Of a stretch of DNA of 64,000 nt, positions 52,868 to 63,911 are shown piece after piece; within the stretch, counting starts at the first letter, position 1; the number at the start of each line of letters is the position of its first letter. Under the pieces are notes generated by a model. The model saw only the letters and a list, made by a program, of their open reading frames with translations. It was not told the origin of the DNA and did no database searches. Source of the DNA: Paraburkholderia gardini (GTDB lineage Bacteria > Pseudomonadota > Gammaproteobacteria > Burkholderiales > Burkholderiaceae); the NCBI RefSeq assembly GCF_907164575.1, contig NZ_CAJQYY010000001.1, forward strand, positions 62,001-126,000, given 5' to 3'. A program made the position numbers and the translations under genes.

Positions 52868-52976
52868 GCGCGGCTCTTCGCGCGCCGCGCCTGGATTTGC
52901 GCCCGGCGTTTCGCCGTTGTGTCCGTCTTCATGGCGTTGGGACAGGCTCCTGCGTTCCCGCGCTTGCGGAGGCGGG

Positions 52977-54302
52977 ATGCTGAGGGCCATCTATAACGCG
53001 CTCTGGTGGATCGTCGCGCCCATCGCCGTGATCCGGCTCTATGTGCGCTCGCGTCGCGAGCACGGCTATCGCGAGCATATCGCCGAGCGTTTTGGGCGCG
53101 CACGTGGACGTCGTCCCGACGACGACGCACCGCTGATCTGGGTGCATGCGGTATCGGTGGGCGAGACGCGTGCCGCGCAGCCGCTCATCGAAGCGTTGAT
53201 CAAGGCGCGTCCGGATGCGCGCATTCTGCTCACGCACATGACACCGAGCGGTCGCGCGACCGGTGAGCAGATTTTCGGCGACCGCGTGCTGCGCGCCTAT
53301 CTGCCGTATGACATGCCGCACGTCGTACGACGCTTCCTGCGCGCGTGGCGGCCCACGATCGGCGTGGTGATGGAAACCGAAGTGTGGCCGACGCTGATCG
53401 ACGAATGCCGTCGCGCGGATGTGCCGCTCGTGCTGACGAATGCGCGAATGTCCGCGCGTTCGTATAAACGCGCGGCGAAGTTCGGCAACGCGACGCGCGA
53501 GGTGTTCGGCGGTTTCGCGCGCGTGCTTGCGCAAAGCCCGTCGGACGCCGAGCGGCTGACCGCGCTCGGCGCGCGCAACGTGGCTGTGCTGGGCAACCTG
53601 AAGTTCGATATGACGACGCCGCCTGAACTCGCGGCGCGCGGCCACGCGTGGCGTGCGGCAATCGGTACGCGGGCCGTCTGGGTCGCGGCGAGCACGCGCG
53701 AAGGCGAAGAGGCGCTGGTGCTGCAGGCGTTCGCGGCGCTCGGCGTCGAGGATGCGCTGCTGATTCTCGTGCCGCGCCATCCGCAGCGTTTCGATGAAGT
53801 CGCCGCGTTCGTCGAGAAAACCGGCCTGCGTCTCGAGCGCCGTTCGAAGTGGGCGCCTGCCGGCGCGGCGTCGAGTCTCGTCGGCTCGGCGCAGACGATC
53901 GCGGCGTTACCTCAGGATGTGACGGTGCTGCTCGGCGACTCGATGGGCGAGCTGGGCGCTTACTATGCCGCTTCCGATCTGGCGTTTATCGGCGGCAGTC
54001 TGCTGCCGCTCGGCGGACAGAATCTGATCGAGGCGTGCGCGGTGGGTGTGCCGGTGCTGATCGGCCCGCACGTGTTCAACTTCACGCAGGCAACGGCCGA
54101 TGCGGTCGCCGCCGGCGCGGCGGTGCAGGTGCAGGATCCGGCTGGGCTCGCGCGCGCGTTGCGCGAACTCTTCGAAGACCGCTCGCGACGCATCGCGATG
54201 GGCGGCGCGGCGTCGGCGTTTGCCGCACGCCATCGCGGCGCGACGGTGCGGACGGTGGATGTGCTGACGACGCTGCTGCCGCACGAGCGCTCGCGCAGCT
54301 GA
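52977..54302 (+). CDS. waaA: Kdo transferase WaaA
   Basis: WaaA (KdtA), 441 residues, GT30 family, which transfers Kdo to the lipid A precursor. Residues 1-22 form a membrane anchor (MLRAIYNALWWIVAPIAVIRLY). The catalytic base region WVHAVSVGETRAAQPL contains Glu63. VVMETEVWPTLIDECRR, NARMSARSYKRA and FIGGSLLPLGGQNLIEAC are family motifs. GGAGG 5 bases before ATG 52977 supports the start. It completes the waaC-kdoO-waaA set; the next gene is convergent. Confidence 0.96.
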   Translation: MLRAIYNALWWIVAPIAVIRLYVRSRREHGYREHIAERFGRARGRRPDDDAPLIWVHAVSVGETRAAQPLIEALIKARPDARILLTHMTPSGRATGEQIFGDRVLRAYLPYDMPHVVRRFLRAWRPTIGVVMETEVWPTLIDECRRADVPLVLTNARMSARSYKRAAKFGNATREVFGGFARVLAQSPSDAERLTALGARNVAVLGNLKFDMTTPPELAARGHAWRAAIGTRAVWVAASTREGEEALVLQAFAALGVEDALLILVPRHPQRFDEVAAFVEKTGLRLERRSKWAPAGAASSLVGSAQTIAALPQDVTVLLGDSMGELGAYYAASDLAFIGGSLLPLGGQNLIEACAVGVPVLIGPHVFNFTQATADAVAAGAAVQVQDPAGLARALRELFEDRSRRIAMGGAASAFAARHRGATVRTVDVLTTLLPHERSRS

Positions 54303-54330
54303 GTTGCCACCAGGTTGCCACTGAGTGCCG

Positions 54331-55851
54331 CTAGCGCGGCAGCATCATGAACACCTGATAGGTGTGTTCGGGCATCGACATTCCCCATGCGTGCTTGCTC
54401 ACCCGTACGGTGATCGGCTGCACGCCGCTCAGCGCGCCTGACGACTGCTGGCACGCGGTATCGTTCTCTTCGCACACGAGCACTGCGCCCTGGCTCTCCA
54501 GATCGGCCGGTTTCAGCCAGGGTGTGGTCCGCGGTTCCTCGATGTCCCAGAACCGCGTATGTCCGTCGCTGTAGAACGCAATCGACTGGGCTTCATGCAC
54601 TGATCCGCCGACGATCGGCAGATCGTGACCGGTGCGTTCGCGCCATGCGTCATGAACGACGTGTGCCAGTTCGACACGCGGATCGACCGCGCTGTCGCCG
54701 TGTTTTCTGGCGTCGAGATAACCGGCAGTCGCCGATGCAACCAGCACCAGCATCCAGTAGATACAGAGCGCACGCACTGCACGCACGGGCCTGAGTTGAA
54801 TGCTCGCGTGATCCAGAACCGCGAGCCACAATGGAACGATCGCAAACCACTGCGCCATGCCCCACACCGAAGCCATCTGGGTTTTCGCGAGCACCGCCAT
54901 CGCACCGACGACGATCCACGGGCCCATCGCAAGCGACCACAACTCCGGATGCAGCGACGGCTTGACGACAGCCTGCGCCATCAGTTTCGCCGCGCGCCGG
55001 CGCTCAGTGGGAACCAGCAGCAGCACGAACCCGAAGCTCAGTATGAGGTAGCCGATCTGCGCGAGCGTATAGACGCCAAAGCGGCTGACGGCGTCGAGCA
55101 GGATCCCGCCGGTGCGCTCCGATGCATAGCCGAACGTCGGAAAGTGATTCACCACGAGCCACCGGATGTGAGCGAACAAAGTGACCACGCCACCCGCTGC
55201 GACCCACAGCGAACCGGTGCTCAACGTCCGTGCCCGCCAGGCCGGCCGTGCGAGTGCGGCGCCGAGGAGCGCCACGAGCAGCACGATGGAGAAGTACTTG
55301 CCGAGCACCGCGAGCCCCGCGAACACGCCGAGCGCGAACGCCCAGCGCCGTGCGCCCGACTGCATGAAGCGAACGAAGAAATACGCCGTCCACGGCCACA
55401 CGGACAGCAGCACCGCGTTCGCGTTGAACTTGATCGCGAGGTTCGTGTAGAGCAGAGAGACCGCCATCGCGAGACCCGCGACGATCGCGAGCCGCCACGG
55501 CAGGAACCGCCGTGCGAGCGCGACGATACCGAGCAGCCCGATCAGCGCATTGAGCGCCGACAGGGCGAAGTACGCGAGATCCGTGTGCGGCGCGATGCTG
55601 AACCACGCGGCCGTGATCCACGCGAAGAGCGGTGGATGCTTCGCGTAGCCGGCCTGCCATTCGATTCCCCACGCGTAGTTCTCGACCATGTCGCCCTGGA
55701 AGTCGAGGTTGCCGCGCGACAGCCACGCCGCGAACGTCCAGACGAGCGCATGCACGAGCAGCAGCGGGAGTAAACGGACGTTGCTGGATTGCGTGGCGGT
55801 GAGGTGAGATCGAGCGCGTGTCTCGTCGGAAGAAGCGAATAGTTCGGCCAT
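54331..55851 (-). CDS. GT39-type membrane glycosyltransferase (ArnT/PMT-like)
   Basis: Integral membrane glycosyltransferase of 506 residues with about 11-12 membrane segments and a C-terminal periplasmic domain. The first periplasmic loop has the acidic FQGDMVENYAWGIEWQAGYAKHPPLFAW motif (D-M-V-E-N and KHPPL), as in GT39/ArnT enzymes that use lipid-phosphate sugars. It lies next to gtrA and gtrB homologues in one leftward cluster, the place usually held by the serotype-specific gtr transferase. Modification of O-antigen or lipid A in the periplasm is inferred. Confidence 0.85.
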   Translation of the reverse strand: MAELFASSDETRARSHLTATQSSNVRLLPLLLVHALVWTFAAWLSRGNLDFQGDMVENYAWGIEWQAGYAKHPPLFAWITAAWFSIAPHTDLAYFALSALNALIGLLGIVALARRFLPWRLAIVAGLAMAVSLLYTNLAIKFNANAVLLSVWPWTAYFFVRFMQSGARRWAFALGVFAGLAVLGKYFSIVLLVALLGAALARPAWRARTLSTGSLWVAAGGVVTLFAHIRWLVVNHFPTFGYASERTGGILLDAVSRFGVYTLAQIGYLILSFGFVLLLVPTERRRAAKLMAQAVVKPSLHPELWSLAMGPWIVVGAMAVLAKTQMASVWGMAQWFAIVPLWLAVLDHASIQLRPVRAVRALCIYWMLVLVASATAGYLDARKHGDSAVDPRVELAHVVHDAWRERTGHDLPIVGGSVHEAQSIAFYSDGHTRFWDIEEPRTTPWLKPADLESQGAVLVCEENDTACQQSSGALSGVQPITVRVSKHAWGMSMPEHTYQVFMMLPR

Positions 55852-55884
55852 GCGAAGTCCCGGGTAAAAGCGGCGCGTTTTACA

Positions 55885-56277
55885 TCACGCTGTATGTGTT
55901 TTGAACGCCCATATCGAGTTCGCGACATAAGTAGTCGCGAGGACGCAGACGGTTGCCGCGCATTGCGCGAGCAGATAAGGCACGCGCAGGCAATTCGCGA
56001 GCAGGAACATGCACACACTGTTCACCACGACGCCTGCCGCGGCCACGGCGAAAAACCGCGGCGCGACATGCGCGTGCCGCCCGGTGCTTCTGAATGTCAG
56101 GTGATAGTTGAGGGCGTAGTTCACGATCGCGCCGAACACCGCGCCGATGCACGATGCGGCAACCGCGCCCAGCATCTTCGTCGAGACGAGCGCGAACAGC
56201 ACGACGTACTGCACGCCGGTGCCGGTCGCGCCGACACAGGCGTACGCGCAGAACCGGAGCCATCTGCGCTGCGTCAC
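55885..56277 (-). CDS. GtrA-family small membrane protein
   Basis: GtrA-like protein of 130 residues with four membrane segments (LRFCAYACVGATGTGVQYVV, GAVFGAIVNYALNYHLTF, FFAVAAAGVVVNSVCMF, YLLAQCAATVCVLATTYVANSIWAF). GtrA proteins are thought to flip undecaprenyl-phosphate sugars across the inner membrane. NYALNYHLTFRS is a family motif. The start overlaps the gtrB-like gene by 4 bases. Confidence 0.9.
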   Translation of the reverse strand: MTQRRWLRFCAYACVGATGTGVQYVVLFALVSTKMLGAVAASCIGAVFGAIVNYALNYHLTFRSTGRHAHVAPRFFAVAAAGVVVNSVCMFLLANCLRVPYLLAQCAATVCVLATTYVANSIWAFKTHTA

Positions 56278-57236
56278 GAATCGCCCTGCCGATAGATCTT
56301 GCGGATGATGTAGATGGGACGACGCTTCGTCTCCACATACATCCGGCCGACATATTCACCGATCACGCCAATGCCGATCAGCTGCACGCCGCCGAGGAAC
56401 AGCACGGCGGTAATGATCGACGCATAGCCCGGAATGTCCACGCCGCGAATCAGCGTGCGCAGGATCAGATACGCCGAATAGAGCATCGCGAAAGCCGCCG
56501 TCACGCCGCCGATATACGTCCAGATGCGCAGCGGCAGCGTACTGAAGCTGGTCATCCCCTCGATCGCGAAATTCCAGAGCTTCCAGCCGGAGAACTTCGT
56601 CTTGCCGGCCGCGCGCGGGCGGCGCGAATATTCGATCTCCGCGGTCCGGAAACCGATCCATGCGAAAAGGCCTTTCATGAAGCGCCGGTTTTCCGGCAAC
56701 TGCTTGAGGGCGTCGACGGCCGGCCGCGACATCAGCCGGAAGTCGCCCGCGTTCGCGGGAATCTGGATGTCGGAGATCGCGTTGTGCACGCGGTAGAAGA
56801 GCGCCGCGCTGCTGCGTTTCGCGTACGTGTCGGTCTGCCGTTCGGCGCGCTTCGCGAGGACGACGTCAAAGCCTTCGCGCCATTTCTCGACCATCGCGGG
56901 AATCGCCTCCGGCGGATCCTGCAGGTCTGCATCGAACGGAATGACGGCCTCGCCCATCGCGGCGTCGATCCCGGCCGTCATGGCCGCTTCCTTGCCGAAA
57001 TTGCGGGACAGGTCGATGACCTTGATGCACGGGTCGACCGCACATGCCGCGAGCAGGTGATCGAGTGTCGAGTCGGTACTGCCATCGTTGACGCAGACGA
57101 TTTCGTAATCGGCATCCGCAATATTGCGCAAAACCGGACTCACTTCACGAAAAAATGCGTCGATGACTTCCGACTCGTTATAAAAGGGCACGACGAGCGA
57201 AATCAGATCTTTCGCGCCCGGACTCCGAGGGATCAT
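56274..57236 (-). CDS. GtrB-like polyprenyl-phosphate glycosyltransferase (GT2)
   Basis: Transferase of 320 residues of the GtrB/ArnC/dolichol-phosphate mannosyltransferase type. The GT-A domain has LVVPFYNESEVIDAFF, CVNDGSTDSTLDHLL, FDADLQDPPEAIPAMVEKW (metal DxD in DADLQDPP) and a late AEIEYSRRPRAAGKTKFSGW. Two C-terminal membrane helices follow. It would load a sugar from a nucleotide donor onto undecaprenyl phosphate, to be flipped by GtrA and used by the GT39-type enzyme. It is the first gene of the trio. Confidence 0.92.
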   Translation of the reverse strand: MIPRSPGAKDLISLVVPFYNESEVIDAFFREVSPVLRNIADADYEIVCVNDGSTDSTLDHLLAACAVDPCIKVIDLSRNFGKEAAMTAGIDAAMGEAVIPFDADLQDPPEAIPAMVEKWREGFDVVLAKRAERQTDTYAKRSSAALFYRVHNAISDIQIPANAGDFRLMSRPAVDALKQLPENRRFMKGLFAWIGFRTAEIEYSRRPRAAGKTKFSGWKLWNFAIEGMTSFSTLPLRIWTYIGGVTAAFAMLYSAYLILRTLIRGVDIPGYASIITAVLFLGGVQLIGIGVIGEYVGRMYVETKRRPIYIIRKIYRQGDS

Positions 57237-57368
57237 CTTGTCTTTTGGGAAAGGCGGTAATGTTACAAGGCGTCAGGCTCCCGGACACGATCCGCCAGTT
57301 GCCCCGTGGCGAACGAAAGCCAGCGCGCATTCTAACATTTGCGACAAATCTGCCTTTCCGTATAGCAC

Positions 57369-58010
57369 CTACACCGCTAGCAACCCCTTCTTCTCAATAA
57401 ACGCAATCACGTCGGCGAGTCCGTCGAGCGCCTTCAGGTTGCACATCACGAACGGCCGTTCGCCGCGCATTTTCTTCGCATCGGCGGCCATTACGTCGAG
57501 ATTCGCCCCGACCATCGGCGCGAGATCGGTCTTGTTGATCACGAGCAGGTCGGATTTCGTGATGCCGGGGCCGCCCTTGCGCGGAATTTTCTCGCCGCCG
57601 GCTACGTCGATCACGTAGATCGTCAGGTCCGACAGTTCCGGGCTGAAGGTCGCGGCCAGGTTGTCGCCGCCGGATTCGATGAACACGATGTCGGCGTCGG
57701 GGAAGCGCGTGAGCATGCGGTCGACGGCTTCCAGGTTGATCGACGCGTCCTCGCGGATCGCCGTGTGCGGGCAGCCGCCCGTTTCGACGCCCATGATGCG
57801 TTCGGCCGGCAGCGCGCCCGCGACGGTCAGGAGGCGCTGGTCTTCTTTCGTGTAGATGTCGTTCGTGATCGCGACGAGGTCGTAGCGCTCGCGCATCGCC
57901 TTGCAGAGCATTTCGAGCAGCGTGGTCTTGCCGGAGCCGACCGGGCCGCCGACGCCCACGCGCAGCGCAGGCAGTTTCTTCGTACGTTGGGCAGGATGAG
58001 GTGCGTTCAT
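57369..58010 (-). CDS. ureG: Urease accessory GTPase UreG
   Basis: UreG, 213 residues, a SIMIBI GTPase that drives nickel delivery to urease. P-loop GGPVGSGKT is at 21-29, the metal-binding CPH motif at 80-82 ([16 protein letters not shown]), then [17 protein letters not shown] and the guanine-binding NKTDLA. ATG 58010 is the only start giving the family N-terminus; longer reading runs into ureF. It lies 11 bases after ureF and ends the urease operon. Confidence 0.97.
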   Translation of the reverse strand: MNAPHPAQRTKKLPALRVGVGGPVGSGKTTLLEMLCKAMRERYDLVAITNDIYTKEDQRLLTVAGALPAERIMGVETGGCPHTAIREDASINLEAVDRMLTRFPDADIVFIESGGDNLAATFSPELSDLTIYVIDVAGGEKIPRKGGPGITKSDLLVINKTDLAPMVGANLDVMAADAKKMRGERPFVMCNLKALDGLADVIAFIEKKGLLAV

Positions 58011-58021
58011 GATCGGTGAGC

Positions 58022-58702
58022 TTATGAGCGGAAGAGCCGCGAATACTGCGACTCGTGGCGCGCCGACAGAATGCCGAGTTGCGGCGCGAAGGTGTTGATG
58101 TCTTGAGGCGCCGTGGCGAGCGCGTGGGCGACCGCTTCGCCGATGCGTTCGCGCAGCGCCACGATGATGCGCTGGCCCGCGAGCTGTCCGAGCGGCACCG
58201 CCTTTAGCGCCGCGGCCGCCTGGTTCTCGACCCAGCTGAAGGCGTAAGCGGCGAGGGCGGCATCGGTGGCGGCATCGTGGGCCCAGGCGGCGTACGCGAA
58301 TGCCGTGGGTTGCGCGACGGGTGTCATCGCGGCGAGCGTCGCGCGGCGCGCTGCGTCGCCCCATTCGAGCGATGCGCACAGTTGCCGCAGCGACCAGCCC
58401 ATCTGTTCCGTTTCGCGACGCAGTTCCGCCGATTCGCGGCTCGCGAGAAATTCCTCGTTCGCAACGGCCAGCGCGGCGGCGTCGTGCGAACGCCAGCGTT
58501 CGATCTGATGCGCGAGAAACGGCAACTCGCCGCGCGCGAGCACGGTAGTGAGGCCGCCTGCGATCCAGTCGCGCGTGCTGTCCGCATCGGTGACGCGTTG
58601 CGCTTCGATCGCGGCTTCAAGCCCTTGCGAATAGCTGAATGCGCCGATCGGCAGCGCCGGTGACGCGAGATGCAGCAGCGCAGTGAGTTCAGCGATGCGC
58701 AT
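58022..58702 (-). CDS. ureF: Urease accessory protein UreF
   Basis: UreF, 226 residues, which regulates UreG and bridges it to the urease-UreD complex. [25 protein letters not shown] is diagnostic at the N-terminus, and the helical body ends [25 protein letters not shown], as in other UreF proteins. ATG 58702 is chosen because the open frame upstream encodes the out-of-frame His-tail of ureE; it overlaps ureE by 14 bases. Confidence 0.95.
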   Translation of the reverse strand: MRIAELTALLHLASPALPIGAFSYSQGLEAAIEAQRVTDADSTRDWIAGGLTTVLARGELPFLAHQIERWRSHDAAALAVANEEFLASRESAELRRETEQMGWSLRQLCASLEWGDAARRATLAAMTPVAQPTAFAYAAWAHDAATDAALAAYAFSWVENQAAAALKAVPLGQLAGQRIIVALRERIGEAVAHALATAPQDINTFAPQLGILSARHESQYSRLFRS

Positions 58703-59291
58703 GGTGATGATGCTGATGATGTGCGTCGCCGCAATGGCTGTGGTCGTGGCCGTCGTCGTGCGCGTGATCATGCCCATGATGTTCATCGAACACCTGCTGG
58801 GCGATCGCGTAGTCTTCGGCGAAAGTTTCGTCGTGACCGTGCTTGTGGCCGCCGCCGTACGCGCCTGTTTCCGGCTGGAACGGCATCGAAACCTGCTCGA
58901 CCGTCGCGCCGAGACGCTTCAGCATGTCGGCGAGCACCGGATCGAATTCGAGCTTCAGGTAATCGTCGCCGATTTCGACCGGCGTGTGACGGTTGCCGAG
59001 GTGATACGCGGCGCGCGTGAGCGTGATGCGGTCCGGCGCGCGCACGCGGAGCACGGCTTCGGCAGCCGCGACGACGCGCACCAGCGCGCCGTCCTGCGCG
59101 ACGAGTATGTCGCCGTCGCGCAGCACCGTGCCGCGCGGCAGCAGCAGCGCGACTTCCTCGCCGTTGTCGAGCGTTGCCGCGAGCCGGCTTTTACAGCGAG
59201 CATCGAACGCGAGCGTCAGGGGCGGCGCGCGCCTGACCAGCACGGCGGCGAGCTTGATGTGCGGTTCGATGCGTTTATCGATCGTGCGCAT
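58689..59291 (-). CDS. ureE: Urease accessory nickel chaperone UreE with a histidine-rich tail
   Basis: UreE, 200 residues, the nickel carrier for urease. The peptide-binding domain precedes a metal-binding domain with [22 protein letters not shown] (motif GNRH). Residues from about 148 form a tail rich in His, about 18 in total, with Asp and Glu ([15 protein letters not shown]), as in Klebsiella-type UreE, which stores extra nickel. It starts 7 bases after ureC and overlaps ureF by 14 bases. Confidence 0.95.
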   Translation of the reverse strand: MRTIDKRIEPHIKLAAVLVRRAPPLTLAFDARCKSRLAATLDNGEEVALLLPRGTVLRDGDILVAQDGALVRVVAAAEAVLRVRAPDRITLTRAAYHLGNRHTPVEIGDDYLKLEFDPVLADMLKRLGATVEQVSMPFQPETGAYGGGHKHGHDETFAEDYAIAQQVFDEHHGHDHAHDDGHDHSHCGDAHHQHHHHAHR

Positions 59292-59298
59292 GGGGGCT

Positions 59299-61005
<1,707 letters not shown>

Positions 61006-61067
61006 GGTATGAGTCCGGAAATGAGCGGCGCGATGAACAGGGGTTTCGATAGCGCGAAGTGCAGCGC

Positions 61068-61373
61068 TTAAAGTTTGCCCATCACCTTGCCGTTGAAACC
61101 GTAGACGACACGGTCACCCGCCAGTTCGACCAGTTCGACGGTGCGTTCCTGGCCGGGCTCGAAGCGCACGGCGGTGCCGGCCGCGATGTTCAGGCGAAAG
61201 CCGCGCGCCGCTTCGCGCTCGAACGCGAGCGCCGCGTTGACCTCATGAAAATGGTAGTGCGAGCCGATCTGCACCGGACGGTCGCCGGTATTCGAAACCG
61301 TGACGGTCACCGTCGTGCGGCCCGCGTTCAGTTCGTGTTCGCCATTGTCGGTGAACAGTTCGCCGGGGATCAT
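61068..61373 (-). CDS. ureB: Urease beta subunit UreB
   Basis: UreB, 101 residues, the usual length. [19 protein letters not shown] starts the family pattern, then [24 protein letters not shown] and [19 protein letters not shown]. It is a structural subunit of the urease core with UreA and UreC. It lies 10 bases after ureA. Confidence 0.97.
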   Translation of the reverse strand: MIPGELFTDNGEHELNAGRTTVTVTVSNTGDRPVQIGSHYHFHEVNAALAFEREAARGFRLNIAAGTAVRFEPGQERTVELVELAGDRVVYGFNGKVMGKL

Positions 61374-61383
61374 GCGGGCTCCT

Positions 61384-61686
61384 TCACGGGATCGGATGGT
61401 GGACGGTCACGAGCTTCGTGCCGTCGGGAAACGTCGCTTCGACCTGGATATCGGGAATCATCTCCGGCACGCCTTCCATGACGTCGTCGCGCGTGAGGAG
61501 CGTGGTGCCGTAGTGCATCGCTTCGGCGACGGTTTTGCCGTCGCGCGCCGCTTCCATCAGCGCGGCCGAAATGAACGCGACGGCTTCCGGATAGTTCAGT
61601 TTCAGGCCGCGTGCGCGACGCCGCTCGGCGAGCAGTGCGGCGGTGAAGATCAGGAGCTTGTCCTTTTCGCGAGGTGTCAGCTTCAT
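61384..61686 (-). CDS. ureA: Urease gamma subunit UreA
   Basis: UreA, 100 residues, the usual length. [52 protein letters not shown] and the C-terminal [18 protein letters not shown] are diagnostic. It is a separate gene, as is usual in proteobacteria (not fused to UreB). It starts 97 bases after the amino-acid-binding protein gene. Confidence 0.97.
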   Translation of the reverse strand: MKLTPREKDKLLIFTAALLAERRRARGLKLNYPEAVAFISAALMEAARDGKTVAEAMHYGTTLLTRDDVMEGVPEMIPDIQVEATFPDGTKLVTVHHPIP

Positions 61687-61783
61687 CGGATGGGTGAGTG
61701 GCTACGTGGGTACGTGATTGAGCCCGCGCGGCAGCGCGGACCCAGTGGCAGGTCAGTCTATAACAGGTCGACCCGTGCGCGGC

Positions 61784-62599
61784 TTACAGACTGGAAGGCA
61801 GCGCGGCGCCGAACCACTTTTTCGACATCGTATTGAGCGTGCCGTCCTGCTTCGCGGCGGCGATGGCGGCATCGACCTTCTGCAAGAGACGCGTTTCGCC
61901 CTTGTTCAGCCCCACGAAGCACGGCGAATTCTTGATGACGAACTTCGGCTCCGGACGGCGCGGCGGATTCTTCGCGAGGATCGAAGCCGCGACGATGTTG
62001 CCCGCCGCGATCAACTGCACCTGGCCCGACAGGAACGCGGCGATCGTCGCGTTGTTGTCTTCGAAGCGCTTGATCGTCGCGTTCGGCGCCATCTGCGTGA
62101 GGGCGACTTCTTCAAGTGCGCCGCGCGTCGCGCCCACCGTTTTGCCGGTGAGATCGGCGGGGCTGCTGACCTTGATGTCGGCCGGGCCGAAGACACCCTG
62201 ATAGTACGGCGCGTAGGCCGTCGAAAAATCGATGACCTTCTCGCGATCCGGCGTTTTGCCGAGCGATGAGATCACGAGATCGACCTTGTTCGTCTGCAGA
62301 TAGGGAATGCGGTTCGCGCTGTTCACCGGCACGAGTTCGAGCTTCACGTGCATCGATTTCGCGAGCAGCGCGGCGGTGTCGATGTCATAGCCTTGCGGCT
62401 TCATGTCCGGGCCGACCGAGCCGAACGGCGGATAGTCCTCCGGCACGGCGACCTTGAGCGTGCCGGACTTCACGATGTTGTCGAGCGCATCGGCGTGAGC
62501 GGTGCCGGCGAAGCAGACGAGGGCGGGCGAAACCAGCAGCGCGGCAAGCCATGCGCGGCGCGAACGGCGGACGATCGGTTGGGTCATGTTGTTTTTCAT
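61784..62599 (-). CDS. Amino-acid-type ABC binding protein between ureD and ureA
   Basis: Extracellular solute-binding protein family 3, 271 residues. It has a signal peptide to about residue 37 (WLAALLVSPALVCFAGTAHA-DALD). The binding domain starts GTLKVAVPEDYPPFGSVG, then GYDIDTAALLAKSMHVKLELVP, KVDLVISSLGKTPDREKVIDFS and the ligand region GKTVGATRGALEEV. No permease or ATPase is nearby. It sits inside the urease cluster on the same strand, 97 bases before ureA. The start is ATG 62599; 62587 is possible. Ligand unknown; a role in nitrogen scavenging beside urease is inferred. Confidence 0.88.
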   Translation of the reverse strand: MKNNMTQPIVRRSRRAWLAALLVSPALVCFAGTAHADALDNIVKSGTLKVAVPEDYPPFGSVGPDMKPQGYDIDTAALLAKSMHVKLELVPVNSANRIPYLQTNKVDLVISSLGKTPDREKVIDFSTAYAPYYQGVFGPADIKVSSPADLTGKTVGATRGALEEVALTQMAPNATIKRFEDNNATIAAFLSGQVQLIAAGNIVAASILAKNPPRRPEPKFVIKNSPCFVGLNKGETRLLQKVDAAIAAAKQDGTLNTMSKKWFGAALPSSL

Positions 62600-62823
62600 G
62601 GGCGTGTAGTCCGGCGAACCGGGTGACGGCCGTCGAAGATGCGGCAGCGTCGAGGCGCTAACCACAGCAAGCCGTGTGCCATGACTGTGCAACAAGGGCG
62701 CGCGGCAAGATGCATGCAGGGTGGCACCACATCCGGGCGCGCGCCGCGCGATTGTTGCGCCGGTTTGGTGCGTCGGGCTTTGGCGCCGGTACGGTTCTTT
62801 TGCGAGCGTGTGGCTTTTGGACC

Positions 62824-63705
62824 TTACGTCGTCCAGATTCGCAGCGGCACGGCTTCGACACCATGAACCACCGGGCGCAGGTGTAGCCAGCACTGCGTCA
62901 ATGCACGTTGCAGCGTTTCCATCGATCGCGATACGGCGCGCACCAGCAGCACATTTTCGCTGACGCATGAGGCGGCGGCGCGCAGGGTATCGTCGAACGG
63001 GAGTTGCGCGGTGAGGGTTTCGGCGAGCGTGTCGCTACATGCCGGGCCTACGGCCCATAGCGTGCCGTAGGCGGGAAAGCCGTCGAGGCCTTGTGCCGAA
63101 TCGCGCAGCGGATCGGTTGCCGTGAGCTGGGCGCGTTCGAGCCACAGCAGTTTTCCGTCGCTGCCGACGATACGCGACACCGCATGGAGCGTGCCGGCCG
63201 ACCAGCGTTCACCGGCAGCCTGGCGACCGAGCTGCGTCGCATCCCAGCCGAGGGCGGTTGCGCCTTTCGCCAGCGTCAGCGAGAAGTCCAGGTCTGCGTG
63301 TGCGTGATCGAAGACAATGTTGTTTTGCGGGAGCCAGTCGAGTCTTGCGTTTTCGCCGACGCGGATATCGATGCGTTGCCGCGCCGTTCGACCGTTCGAC
63401 TTGTACCACCTGGTGGCGCCGGGCGTCGTGAGGACCGCGTGCGTGGCGGAGCCGAGCGAGACGTCGACGTCGAGCCGGTCGCCGCCCGCGACGCCGCCGG
63501 GCGGATGGACGATCACGGCGTGACAGATCGCATGACCTTCCGGATAGAGGGGACGTTGCACGCGCAACGGACCGTCATGAAGACGATGCGAGAGCGTGGT
63601 GCGTTCGCCTTGCTGCGTGAAGCCGAGTTCGAGACGCGCGCGCCACTCGCGATGAGCGACGGATTGCGCGCTGACGAGTGCAGCGTGATTTTCGTGAAGC
63701 GACAT
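62824..63705 (-). CDS. ureD: Urease accessory protein UreD
   Basis: UreD (UreH), 293 residues, which binds apo-urease and channels nickel from UreF-Ure[22 protein letters not shown] is near the start, then [36 protein letters not shown] (motif [10 protein letters not shown]) and [11 protein letters not shown], all diagnostic. ATG 63705 removes a longer frame without similarity. It precedes the binding-protein gene rather than ureA directly, which is unusual. Confidence 0.95.
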   Translation of the reverse strand: MSLHENHAALVSAQSVAHREWRARLELGFTQQGERTTLSHRLHDGPLRVQRPLYPEGHAICHAVIVHPPGGVAGGDRLDVDVSLGSATHAVLTTPGATRWYKSNGRTARQRIDIRVGENARLDWLPQNNIVFDHAHADLDFSLTLAKGATALGWDATQLGRQAAGERWSAGTLHAVSRIVGSDGKLLWLERAQLTATDPLRDSAQGLDGFPAYGTLWAVGPACSDTLAETLTAQLPFDDTLRAAASCVSENVLLVRAVSRSMETLQRALTQCWLHLRPVVHGVEAVPLRIWTT

Positions 63706-63911
63706 CGGGTGGGCGTTCGAAAATGGAGCGGCGGTGTAGTCGCGCGGGGCGACGGCTTGTCGACGGATTGTACTGCCGGGCGCGGCGCATGAGCCGGACT
63801 GCGTCGTCACCGGACGACGGCTACTGTGCTGCGGATTGGGAGCCGTGCGGCGACGCAGACGAGGAGTCGAATAGCGGCGCGTTGCCTGCTGGCTGATGCC
63901 GGGTTGAGCGA

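Noticed and set aside
54326..54341. Hairpin TGCCGC-TAGC-GCGGCA between waaA and the GT39-type gene
   Set aside because: The stem is only 6 bp, it overlaps the stop codon of the minus-strand gene and no T-run follows, so terminator function is not supported.
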